DNA from: Sipunculus nudus
Taxonomy: Eukaryota; Annelida; Sipuncula; Golfingiida; Sipunculidae
Reading direction: 5' to 3'
Length of the DNA: 64,000 nucleotides
NCBI GenBank assembly: GCA_026874595.1
Contig: CM049316.1
Location: forward strand, 24,019,839-24,083,838
Shown here: piece after piece, positions 51,035-62,248 of the stretch
Layout of the letters: each line of letters starts with the position of its first letter
How positions within the stretch are numbered: the first letter of the stretch is position 1
Position numbers and translations under genes: made by a program
Notes under the pieces: model-generated
Database searches by the model: none
What the model saw: the letters and a program-made list of their open reading frames with translations, nothing else
Told to the model about the DNA's origin: nothing

Positions 51035-51992
51035 ACGATTGTATCTGTATTTTCGGTCCTCAGAAAAAAATGTATTTTTTTTATTGTTGCCTTTTCTGCA
51101 ATCACCGTGTAATGAACAACCAGACAGATGTATACTATTCCCAACATATCCTGTTATCATAAAAGATCTGAGTAAAATTATGCCAAACAATTTTCAGAAA
51201 TGTCGCAGGCACATTTGCAGAATCGACGGAATTGTTGCGCATTTAAATTCAAACCAACTTCCATAGTTTTTACTAAGCTTTCGATATTGGTGACCTAGGT
51301 AAAGGAGATGGAGTTCTCTTCGTGTTTACAACTGCACAGGTTTTATTGTTTAAAACCTTTCAAATTAAGTCATAACACTGTTTAAAGTCTTACGCCAGGG
51401 TACCTTTTGATATCACTCGATTTTGGACATATATTTACCCGAGTTAAATTAGATGGAATGCATGCCATGGACACATCCGGGAACATGTCTTAAACAGCAA
51501 TTTATTTTTCAAGGCTTTACAACTAAACCAATCATTTTATTGTATAAAATAGAAAAAATGCGATTTTTCCAGTACTGGTATCAAAGAAATGTTCAAAAGT
51601 ATATTCAGCTATTATTATATTTTATTTTGAAGTAATGGTAATGTTTTTCTTTCGTTTTTAGGGTATCACCCTTTACGTTAGTCGTCCAGCTGAGGGCGAG
51701 GGTGCCTGCTACGTGTCACCGATGAACAGAACCTCCAGTGTCGACCCGGCAACCCTGAGCGATACATGAAAACACACCCTGTAAGTATATACTTCATTCA
51801 GTGACTGAGCTCCCAAGGATTCAGAGTTAGTTAAGTGATTTTAAGGCATTGGTTTCAAATTATTGGGCGAAGAAGGGTCTTGTAGCACATTGCACGCTAG
51901 CATCACATGTTATGTAAATTAAATAATTTTATGCGGGATAATTTGTACAATTACACATGATAATCAAAAGTTCGCCAGCCACTCTCATGTAA

Positions 51993-52043
<51 letters not shown>

Positions 52044-55000
52044 TATATATATAACTTAGATTAGATAGGGCATAAGTTTATTGTTTTAGAAAGGCCATTT
52101 AAGTCAGGTTTAAACAGATGGTTGTTCTTCTGTATCAGCTATTTCAGCAATGACAATGAATGGATTCCGGATTGGCTCTGCTCTAAATGCCTACAGAGAA
52201 TTTTATTACGTAATTTTTAATTTGGCTAAATATCAAATGCAATATAAACTCAATTACAATATATTGAAAAACGATTTTACAAAGAGGAAAATTAAGAACT
52301 AAATAAATTAATACTATTTTAAATTAAACTGAATTAGACTAAGGGACAGTAATACATTTCTCATCAATGTTATAACAGGCCAGAGATGAAGAAGAGACCC
52401 CGACCGAGCCGGACGACCAGGCGACACTTCGTCCATCAGAAGAGCCGATCAAGGACACTGGTTTCCTGGGACAGCGTGTAAACGACCTGTGTCGGGGCCT
52501 GTCCATCTACTGGCTGTACCCGGACAGTGACGAAGGCATCCCTGAAGATGAGGAGAACACCACTCCTGTGCCGTGTAAGTTAAATTAGCTACATATGGGT
52601 TGATATATCAAAGTTCAGCTGTTCATCATATATGGGGATGAACAAGATAGTTGGTGTTATCCAAGAAAACGATTCAAGTAAGTACCGAAAAGGGTTCTCC
52701 TCAGTGACTTGAGTAGGGAACCTTTAACGGTTCTAACTGGAACCATAAATTATTTCTTCATTTTTAATCTCTCGATTGTTTTTTATTGAACACCATATGT
52801 CCCATCAGGGAAATTCTTTAAAGGTTACGTGGGGAACACTGATTCAATATGGACTGGGTGATGTGCCAAGAAAAGTTTTTCCTGGAACCTTTTCTTTAGT
52901 TTTTTTTTTTTTATAGAAACTTTCAGTGAAGACTTAGCCTAGAAAGTCTAAGATCAATTCTTTTTTTTTAAATATTTATTGACAAAAGAACAAAACATAA
53001 AAAGTATACAGCAAAAATACACACAAGGCAAACAACATTAAGTTAGTCCGACTGTAGAATATATGTATGTATCTATACATACATTTCTCTATACCCAGCT
53101 ATAAATGAACAAAACATACAGGAAAAAAAAAAGAATACATACATACTGACAAATCTCCAACTGTAATAATATCAGAAAATATAAACAACTCTGTATGAAT
53201 ACTGTAATGAAATGTTACCAATGTCAGTATCACTTCCATAAAATTATTCTTTAATAAGGCAGTGGAGGGATTTCCACTTATTTTCATGCTGTTGCAATTT
53301 TTCTCTTTTGAGAGCGATATATTTTTCAATATTATTTATTTCTTGAATAAACATTTTACACTTCCTGGTTTTTGGTTGTTCTCTTCTACATCTACTAATA
53401 TATAAGTACCTTTTGATAAGTAAAGTCATGAAATTCAACCATCTTGTATTGTAACACCCTAAGATAACATTATCAGCTGACCATATAAATGTTGTTTCAA
53501 CTGCTCCATATGATTTTAATATAGAAAGAATATCACTCCAAATCAATCTGGAAAAGCAACACTCCCAAAATAAGTGTAAAATGGTTTCATCCTCATTTTT
53601 GCAAAAACTACATTCTGCAGAGTTAATTATATTTATCCTATAAAGAAAAGGGTTTAAAGTAATTCTGCGGTGTAGTATATAAAATTGGAACATCCTTAAT
53701 TTACAGATATAGTACAGTTAAATATATTACTGAAACCTTTATATACTTTCTCTTCAGATTTTGTTTGTAGGTCAGATTCCCAATTCTTGATTGCAGAAGT
53801 TGGCTTCTCTAGGTTTTTCTGAATCACCTTGGTGTATACACTTTTAGTCAGATATTTAGTCCTTATTATTCTATCAAAATTAAAATTATAAGGCATGGTA
53901 ATAATTTCAGGTTTTTCGGTTTCAAGTAAGCTTTTCCATAGTTTTGGGATGGCATTAATTATTCCATTATATGTTATAATATCTATTTTAACATTAAATT
54001 TATGACATAGCTCATTATGATTTAACCAAACATTCTTTGCACCATCTGTTTTAATTATGTCAGAGATATATTTTATCCCTGCCATATATAATGATCTAAG
54101 AAATATAACTATCTTTCCTATTTTAATGTGAGAATTGAACCATATGATTTGATTTTTAATGTCTGTGCAAGTTATTAGTAACTTACCACAAGAGTGGTAA
54201 TTATATATACACCAAGACTGAAATACATCTTTCCAAAATGTGGATGGTTTTACAAATATCTCTAGGATGTCATTTCTATGTAAATTGCACCTGAATGACT
54301 CATCAGACATCTTGAGACCCTATATGAACATTTGTCTCCATATAACATTTTCTGATTTAGACAGTATTCTTTTTATCCAAGCTATTTTTAATGTTATGTC
54401 CTGTGTTGGTAGATGTATCATGCTAAGCCCCCCACAATCTATAGGTGCATAAAGAATATTCCTTTTAACTGATTCTCTACCTTTATGCCATATGAATTTA
54501 AATAGCAATTTCTGTATTTCTTTCAAAATTTGTTTTGTTGGGGAAGGGAGAACTGATAATAAATAAATTACCTGGGAAATAAGGAAACTCTTTATAATGG
54601 TAATTTTTCCCAGGGGTGTGAGTTTTCTGCGAGACCATACAGATATCACACTCTTTAATTTTTGTATTTTTGGTGTATAATTTAACTGTACAACATTTTT
54701 CATGGAAGGTGTTATAGTAATTCCTAGTAAGTTTAATTGTTTGTCAGCCCAGGTCAAACCTAAATTTGTAACTATGTCTTTTTCTTCATATTTCCCTTCT
54801 GTTAAGGGCATTATAGCTGTTTTGTCTTGGTTGATCCTTAAACCTGTGATATTATTAAATTCAGAAAATACATTAAGAGTTTCTTGTATGCTAGCGATTT
54901 CTTTTGTAAACACCACTGTGTCATCTGCATACTGTATTATTTTAAAAACACCATGTTTGGATGAGATTCGATTTATTTTTTCTTTGATCTTATAGCCTCT

Positions 55001-58000
55001 GCCAGTAATTCAATAGCAAGTATAAATAAATAGGGGGATAGGGGACAGCCTTGTCTGACTCCTCTATTTACTTAAAAAAAATCAGAGATATAACCATTAT
55101 TTATAACACAGCTGGAGATGTTAGTATTCAATGTTTTAATCATAGAGATAGTATGCAAATCAAAGTTCATTAATTCTAAAATTTTATAAATATAATCCCA
55201 TTCTAAAAAATCGAAGGCTTTTTCAAAGTCGACAGCCATGAGGAAAGCTTTTTCTTCATTTTTTAATAAATATTCAGACAAAGTCATAACTTTTGCAACA
55301 TTTTCCCCTATATATCTTCCCTGCATAAACCCTGTCTGGTCCCCGTGAATTAAAGTTGGGAGAAACTGTTTAATTCTGTTCGCAATGCATTTTGAAATAA
55401 TTTTATAATCACAGTTCAAGAGTGTAAGTGGTCTCCAGTTTTTGAGATAAAGTTAATCTTTTCCCTTTTTAGGGAGAAGGCTAATTATACCCTGCCTCTG
55501 AGTTATTGATAAAAGCCCTGTACTAAAACTATATCTGATGCTGTCCATATAATATCTCTTAATGTCATTCCAAAAAAATTTGTAAAACTAAATGGGGAAA
55601 CCATCTGTCCCTGGCGATTTTCCATTTGCACATGTTTTTAAACTATTTAATATTTCCTGTACTGTGATTTCTGGAGACATTGTTTTTTATAATTTATTCA
55701 TTTTTATATTATATTTTTCAAGAAAATTTTCAACTTTACTAACATCATGTTGTTGATTTGAAGTATAAAGTTCCTGGAAAAATACTTTTTCTTTCTTTAA
55801 TATTACCTGTGGATTGTTTATTCTATTTCCATTTATAATAAGTTTACTGACAACCTTTCTGTTGTAATTCCTTTTCTCCATATTTAAAAAATATTTTGAT
55901 TTCTCACCCTCCTCATACCACCTGGTTTTGCTTCTGATTGCAGCCCCCCTGGCTTTTTCTTCTATATACTTATATAGTTGTTGTTCCTTCTCTTTTAATT
56001 TATGTTTATCACATTTCTCAACGTCTGTTAATATTTTGTTTTTCAAACACATTATTTCTTTTTCTAACTTACTAATTTCTTCTCTGGTTTTCTTTTGTTT
56101 TCTATGGCTGTGACATATACATGTTCTCCGGATAGTCATTTTTATGGTTTCCCATAATAAGGTAGAATTAGCTTCTTTATTTTCATTTACAGTGGTCAAT
56201 ATACAATCCTTTATTTGCTTCACACATTCTTCATCATATAATAAGGAGGTATTGAATTTTCAAAATCCTGGTCCTCGTTTTCTTTCATGAGGTTCCATAA
56301 GTAGATCAATCCCTGAGTGATCTATGTTATACCCTGGTAAAATACTAGCCCCTTTAGTTAGCCTTAAAAGACCCTTAGATATTAAAAAAAAAATCTATAC
56401 GACTCCCAGTGTATGTTGGTTTATCTCTCATCCATGTGTATTGTCTATTTTGGAAGTGAAAATGACGCCAAACATCAATTAAATCAAGTTCTTCGATCAA
56501 TTCATTCATTAAATTACTAACAGTGGTATTCCCTAGTTGTCCACTTGACTTATCTAATTTAGGATTTATAACGGTGTTCCAGTCACCTCCGACTATATTA
56601 TTCTTATTGTGGCTTTGTGCTAAATTATCAAATAAATCAGAATAAAAGTCTGTTTTAATTTGGTTTGGTCCATATACATTTGCCAAATTAAGGCGTATGC
56701 CTTCTATAGTAATGTCTAGCACTAAGACCCTTCCATCTTTATCTTTGTGTTCATTATGGATCTGATGTGACACAGTTTTTTATCAGTTTTGCCACACCTC
56801 GGGAATTGGTGGCTCCATGACTAAATATTATACTGTGGCCCCATTCTGCTCTCCACTGATCAGCGGAGTTTGGGGAGCTGTGTGTCTCTTGGAGAAATAT
56901 TACATTGGGACTTTTATTCTGCAACCAATAAAATAATTGTCTTCTTTTAGGGGTAAGACTAAGACCCCGGGCATTAAGTGAGAGTACACTGATATTACTC
57001 ATTCAAGTGTAGATAAAAGAGACTTTTATGATTGTTAATTTAATTGTGACAATTAATCTGTTATACCACATAACGTGGTGGAATGGATGGGGGCAAACAG
57101 ATATATTTGTAAGATAATAAACTGAACACTTACTGGTGAAAACGTTAGAAAAGTGAAAGCAATGTGACCCTGTTTCTGATGCCGTGTCAATATCATCGTA
57201 GTTATAACAGAGTTCATTCACATTACGTATGATACCGCCAAAGGCATCATTGTCACTGACACTGTCAGTCGTTGGTATGGATTTGGTACAAGTTAAACTG
57301 TAAACAGTGTAAAATGTTTTTTGAAGAAACAAAACATTACGAAAAACATCATACGTGCATAAGAGGTACTGAGACACAAATAACACAGAACATAAATATC
57401 CTAAATGATATGGATAATATAAAAACAATATCATTATCCCGATGCTGTCGAGTATCCGCTGTCTGTTCGTCCAATCTCACAGAACAACTTGAAAACTGTT
57501 ACTGAACCATGTTTACTATTTACAGTCTCGCTTAACCGAGAAAGCTCAAACAACGTCTCGCTACCCTAGGTATGATCGGAACAGTTCGGTGTAATCCAGG
57601 ACCTGTTCGGCAATGTCCGTCATGGTCTCACGGACAATAACGAAAAGAACCGATCCTTCCTTAAGGGCGCACGGTTAGCTATTGCGAGTACATAATACGT
57701 TGGTGGGAGCGATGATGACCTTGAACGTAAACGTCACCGTGGTTGGAGTCCCTGGATTACGTATAATCCTTTCTATTTTGGGCTTTGGCCCCTAGATACG
57801 GCTTTTGTGTGTTCTATTTATAGTTTTAGCGCCCATTAACGGTCATTCAGTGTTCTGGGTCAGTCATTTCTGTTTCGTTATATGTTGTTGTGTGCGTTGG
57901 CTTTCCGTTTATGTGCAGTTGCCCGCGCCAAAAACGAACCCGGTCTCCAGCGTTGAATGCGGCTAACATCTGGGGTTTCAGCTGTTGTTTTTGTTTATAA

Positions 58001-61000
58001 TCTTTTGTAGTGAGGTCTTCCACCAGTCTAATATCAGCGTTCTTCAAAGTTTTCTTTGCTGTTATCAATAGTTTGTTCCTCTCTGCTCTGCTGAAAAATC
58101 TGCATATGATGTGTCTTGGCCTTGGGCCCTTTTTGCCGACCCTATGAGCCATTTCAATTTTGTTTTGAATTTGCTCAAGAGACAAGTTCCCAAAAAGTTT
58201 GTTTTCTGTAATATACTGCGCTACAATATTAGCACCATCATCTGACCAAGCTCTTTCTTCCAATCCTATAATTCTGACATTCCAGATAACGTTCCTGTTT
58301 ATTGAGTTCATTGTCTAGCTGTGACTGTAATTCCTTAATAGTTTTGCTTTTTTCTTCGTTATCTGCTGTTAAGTCCGCGACCTGTTTGTGCAGCGACTCT
58401 ACTGTTTTGTTTGAGGTTAACATGTTCGTCAGCTTTGGAGCTGAGATGCTCAAGGCTGGTTTCAAGTTCTGTGACTCTTGTATTTAATCTCTTATTATCA
58501 TCTTTAAGAATATCTATGGAACGGGTCATTTCAGAACGGTACTTACTTAACTGTTCAGAGAGTTCCGTCTGTATGCCTTTCACTAGATTCTCCATACTGT
58601 CCATACCTTGTTTCAATAAGTCTCTCATCTCTTGGGGTTCCATTTCAGGAGTATTTTCTGCGTCTGAAGCTTTTGGTAGCAAATATTGTTCCATATTTGC
58701 TTCCCCAGGTTTTTCCTTTGTTCTAGGAGTATTCCTATTGCGGTTTGGCATGGCTTTTGAACACTTCAGATAATGTTATAGCGGAGCTCGACGTGAACAC
58801 GTCTACTTTAGTCCGACATGCTACCGGAAGATCAATTCTTTAGACAATTATCTTTCATTTCCTTTAGAAATGTTTCTGCCTTACCATAAAGTTTGCTTCA
58901 GTGTTTGTGCTGAAGATACATTGGAAATGAATATTCGTTCAAAATACCTTGTAAAGGAAAATATGTGAGAAATATAAAAAAAATCTTGAACTATTTATCA
59001 TAGAATGTGAGGAAATCGTGTGGATCATGATTTCTCTATCTTAGATGTTTTATGGATACATAATAAACTCTAGATTCTGCAATGTGAAATGTTTATATGA
59101 AACATCTTTCAACATTTATCAAAACTCAAATTATGTAATCTTCACAATTCCCAAAATTTTAATGAACTATGCAGGAAAAAAAGCATTACAACTTATTTTA
59201 AGAAGTGTTACAATGTCTATTGATATGCTTTGACATTTGGGATACAGAGTGGGTAAAATCTTCCCGAAATGTTGTATCCTTTTTTAACACGTATACTCAT
59301 TGCCTTCGCCAGGAGGGTCTGCCTTACTTTATACATGAACGAACTTGACTATAACCATGTAACAGGTTATGATGGTGTGTACAAATATCTTAATGAATAT
59401 ACTCATTCATAAAAACTTGACGTTGAAATTATTAATATAAATAATTGTTTAAATGAGATACGAATGGAATTATGCCAAATTATTTATAATATATACAGAA
59501 AAGTTACATAATGTTTCTAAACTCAAGCAGAGCAAAATTCATGATGTACGTTCTTGATACAAGTAATCGACAACAATAAAAGAAAAAGTTATTAATGTCT
59601 TGGCAAAGAAGTGTTTTTTTTATCAGCCTGTGACTGGACAAAACTGTAGGCCTACATTATAGAACTGAACAAATCTAAAATTACAAATTAGAATTACACT
59701 TTTTCTTTTTACAACATCACATATAGGATTCAAATAAACTCCAGAAATTGCTCTGAAATTTGTCATGATGATAAATACTGAATACTTACTAAAATACTCT
59801 CTTTATTAGGTCACACATGACCAGTTACTCACTCGTAATATTTAAATAATAATTTTTCTCTTGTAATTAATGAAGGTGTAGCCATCAGAATTACTATTTG
59901 CTCTGATGTCAGAGTGGAAACCATGTCAATAAAGGAAGTGTCGAATAGTTTATTTATTAATTAAATATTCATTGCTATGAAAATTTTGCAATTTTATGCG
60001 GATACCCTTTAAAAATATGGAACCGTTTCGAAACTGAATATCCTCTTTTATCGCCCACCATTGCTGTCTTAGCTCTAACAAGTGTAATAACAATTTTTTT
60101 TCTAGCCGTGACTTGTAAATATTGCCACCGGGGGCCGGTTATGTTTTTCCTTCATAAACTTGATAAACCTGTCCCCTTTCTTAGAATCGGTCCTTGCTAG
60201 CTCTATTCACTTATAAACAATGGTTCCGCCGTATAGGCATATACGGACCCATGATAGCTTTCTTAGGTGCAGCTTAGATACACTTATATAAACTAGACGT
60301 TCAACAAAATAAAGCCCTCAGAGCAGCCTTAAAAGTGAGTAGGTTCACTACAACATCAGAACTCAGAGCACACCGACACACCGACTGTTGAAGACTACAT
60401 GATAGAACAACCGGCAACACTTACAATAGGATAAATCCTATAAACTCAAAACAGATCTTAATAAATGACCACAAGCATACAATAGCCAAAAATAAATTCG
60501 TTTCTCCTCTAGATATCATACTATCACACCCTATGTAGAAAGAGACTAACATCACATCCACTAAGCAAGCAGTCTTTTCAAGTAGGTTTCATCTTACCTT
60601 ACACCCAGTTAACTATTTAAAGACCTTATCCATTTTCAGACCTTAGTTTTTTCATCTCTATCTCCTTTGAATTTCTCCTAATCTTTGAGCCTAATAGTAA
60701 ATAGATAATAGTTATACATTCACTTATATATCATATTTATCTTTGCTGAAGGAGCGCCTAGGACGGGGGTCCCTAACTTCCTCAACTATGGTGCTCGAGC
60801 GCCATCTTTTCCTTCTTTTAAAAAAAAGCTCTTTTCATTTCACACTTACAAGTTTCAGCCGAAGTCGGAGAGCTTTGACGATTTTCCTATTTTGCCAATT
60901 ATAATAATGAGCCGGGAATGACAATGGTTGGTAAATGGAATGCGGTTCCATGAAATTACAACGTTATATTGTAACCACGTAATGTCCCCTTATATCGCCC

Positions 61001-61362
61001 AGATGACTCCCAGTCAATCATTTAACAAGTTTACAGTCACCATCCATGCACTAGATTCACTGTAGAGATTTTTTTCATAAGTATAACACTCATGATTTAT
61101 TTATCTTCCTCCAGACGGCCCAGAGAGCCACAGACGTGCCAAGCGACAAGTGGACATTCGCCATTGCCGTGCACACCCGACATGCAGCCGCTACACGTAC
61201 AACCACTGGATACGGTTCGTGTACAACAACAAGTGCTACTTGATCTGCTGCGTGCGTATCATTCGCATTCCCACCATCGTTAGTGGAAAAATTTACTATC
61301 GTTACATCCTCACCCACCCCTGCTGCAGAATAATTTGGAATAACCCTGCCTATTGCGGATAA
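46926..61362 (+). CDS. BRI-B: paralogous BRICHOS proprotein gene, frameshifted in exon 4 as read
   Basis: Six exons: 46926-46955, 49640-49804, 50177-50314, 51662-51780, 52379-52574 and 61115-61362. All have GT/AG borders and the same lengths as BRI-A, except exon 4, which is 119 instead of 120 bases. The architecture is identical: MADEKETP start, one membrane segment, BRICHOS domain with both cysteines, furin site RRAKR, 71-residue tail. Outside exon 4 the frame is fully open. One missing base near 51757 shifts the frame and creates TGA at 51767-51769. Read literally, the product stops inside BRICHOS before the peptide. Because all later exons keep frame, splice sites and eight cysteines, this may be a sequencing error, an allele or a very recent loss. 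Intron 5 (8.5 kb) contains an antisense 5.9 kb LINE. Confidence 0.8.
48376..48835 (+). repeat. GAGTCC-rich element in BRI-B intron 1 (possible non-autonomous hAT)
   Basis: Colinear partner of the 27.35-27.79 kb block in the opposite arm, so it was present before the duplication. Confidence 0.42.
50393..50963 (+). pseudogene. Three decayed exon-3-like fragments in BRI-B intron 3
   Basis: The exon 3 ending GTCTTCAACGACTTCAAAAAG recurs as degenerate forms at about 50393-50416, 50841-50866 and 50903-50963. The last keeps an AAG|GTAAGT donor at 50964 and a partly open reading with KTN, KK and FKDF-like residues. A dispersed repeat (about 50430-50800) separates the first from the others. This looks like repeated local duplication of one exon rather than functional alternative exons. 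Confidence 0.5.
50430..50800 (+). repeat. Dispersed repeat family D, copy 3, in BRI-B intron 3
   Basis: Begins near TTTAAAGGGGCCCAATCAAC and ends near GGGCGTTATTAGAAC. Sits among the decayed exon-3 fragments. There is no counterpart in BRI-A intron 3, so it probably inserted after the duplication. Confidence 0.65.
51662..51780 (+). CDS. BRI-B exon 4 with single-base deletion
   Basis: Matches BRI-A exon 4 (40 codons of the BRICHOS core, including GACYV with the first conserved Cys), but ACCCTGAGCGATAC here replaces ACCCTGGAGCGATAC there. The exon is therefore 119 bases and the frame meets TGA at 51767-51769. The acceptor (TTTTTAG) and donor (GTAAGT) are intact. All 32 codons before the deletion are synonymous or identical to BRI-A. 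Confidence 0.85.
53244..57002 (-). pseudogene. LINE-B ORF2 (endonuclease-reverse transcriptase), disrupted
   Basis: Endonuclease motifs are [20 protein letters not shown] and SRIDF. Reverse transcriptase motifs are [61 protein letters not shown] and YADD at 54931-54920. A C-terminal CSFC...H....C finger follows near 53.6 kb. This set is typical of the L1/Tx1 group. Breaks include frame changes near 56760, 56385 and 55690, an in-frame TGA at 56262-56260, and more around 55.5-55.0 and 54.3 kb. Confidence 0.85.
57847..58751 (-). pseudogene. LINE-B ORF1, disrupted
   Basis: Starts [14 protein letters not shown] long coiled-coil region follows, rich in Leu/Lys/Glu/Gln heptads. A C-terminal RRM-like part has [16 protein letters not shown] and RHIICRF, the hallmarks of L1-type ORF1 proteins. 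The reading passes through three frames, with shifts near 58440 and 58310, so the gene is broken. The C-terminal stop is at 57847-57849. Confidence 0.75.
60190..60560 (+). mobile_element. Degenerate LINE reverse-transcriptase C-terminal scrap
   Basis: One frame reads [12 protein letters not shown], a stop, then [14 protein letters not shown]. After a frame change it reads [13 protein letters not shown]. The order IYGP, Q-NKALR and TPT-E is the usual post-RT signature of jockey/CR1-type LINEs. It is heavily decayed, with no ends visible. It lies in BRI-B intron 5, about 0.6 kb upstream of exon 6. Confidence 0.5.
61115..61362 (+). CDS. BRI-B exon 6: furin site and mature 71-residue 8-Cys peptide
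   Basis: The acceptor CCTCCAG is followed by the split Tyr codon, a linker ending RRAKR, and a 71-residue tail with cysteines at 7, 13, 30, 34, 35, 59, 60 and 70, exactly as in BRI-A. Residues 13-25 ([13 protein letters not shown]) are identical in both peptides; most of the rest has changed. By count there are 10 Arg/Lys and 1 Asp, again about +9. The tail begins with Gln, a possible pyroglutamate, and ends Cys-Gly before TAA, so C-terminal amidation is possible. BRI-A has neither feature. The TAA is at 61360-61362. Confidence 0.85.
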
Positions 61363-61602
61363 ATACCGTGTTCACATGGGCATTATAATGATACGTTGAG
61401 AATGATCAATATATATTTAGAAGACACATGTTTTTAAGACAACATGCTTTAAAGCAAACCCTGAATAACAAAAATAGAATAGTGAATTGTTTTGTTAGAT
61501 TTTCCTTTGGCTAACTTGGTATGGCAACAAAGGCGTCGATTTATCTTCAGGGGTCGGGCTCATTCAGAAACGTTGATTTTTTTTTTAAACCACAGAGTAT
61601 TG

Positions 61603-61685
<83 letters not shown>

Positions 61686-62210
61686 TCTCAAGACTTCCGA
61701 TGGAAGAAAATTCAGCAGACCCTCAGAAATTCATCGTCTTGTTGTACACACACGCACGCATACACACTTATTTGTTCCATTATTCAAGATTTTGCAACAA
61801 AAAGCTTTGTTTACCAAATGATGAAATTTATCCTTGATGTGTACAGCATTGGTAAAAGTAACGAATTCTGTAAAAAAACAGGGGATGACTAGAACTGATA
61901 TCTTCAATCAGTGCATTTGATTGTTTTACTGATAAACTTAGATTATATTATGGTAATGATGTACATCTACTAAAATTCCAGGAAATCTAAACCAAGGGTG
62001 TTATAAGCTCACTTTATTTCTCTCCTGCCTTGTTAACATTGAGCTGAAAAAAAAAACTCAATCATACGCTAATTTAAAAAGTAAAAATATCCAAACATCT
62101 TTAACATTGTCTCGCAATTTTATTTTAATAAATGGTTACCTTGCATAAAGAGTTTGTCCTTCATACTAACGGTATATTATGGTGCAATGTTGAGGAAATG
62201 AGAGAGAAAC

Positions 62211-62248
<38 letters not shown>

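Larger units (their letters stand above)
52964..58827 (-). mobile_element. LINE-B: L1/Tx1-like non-LTR retrotransposon, near full length, antisense in BRI-B intron 5
   Basis: Flanked by AAGATCAATTCTTT at 52950-52963 and 58828-58841 (13-14 bp target-site duplication). The minus-strand poly(A) appears as a T run at 52961-52969. It carries ORF1 (58751 to 57847) and ORF2 (57002 to about 53244). At 5.86 kb it accounts for most of the size difference between BRI-B intron 5 and BRI-A intron 5. BRI-A lacks it at the corresponding intron, so it postdates the duplication. Confidence 0.93.

Noticed and set aside
18100-61362. Assigning BRI-A/BRI-B as chondromodulin or arenicin orthologues
   Set aside because: Architecture is similar, but the cysteine spacing of the tail differs from both, so no gene symbol is justified.
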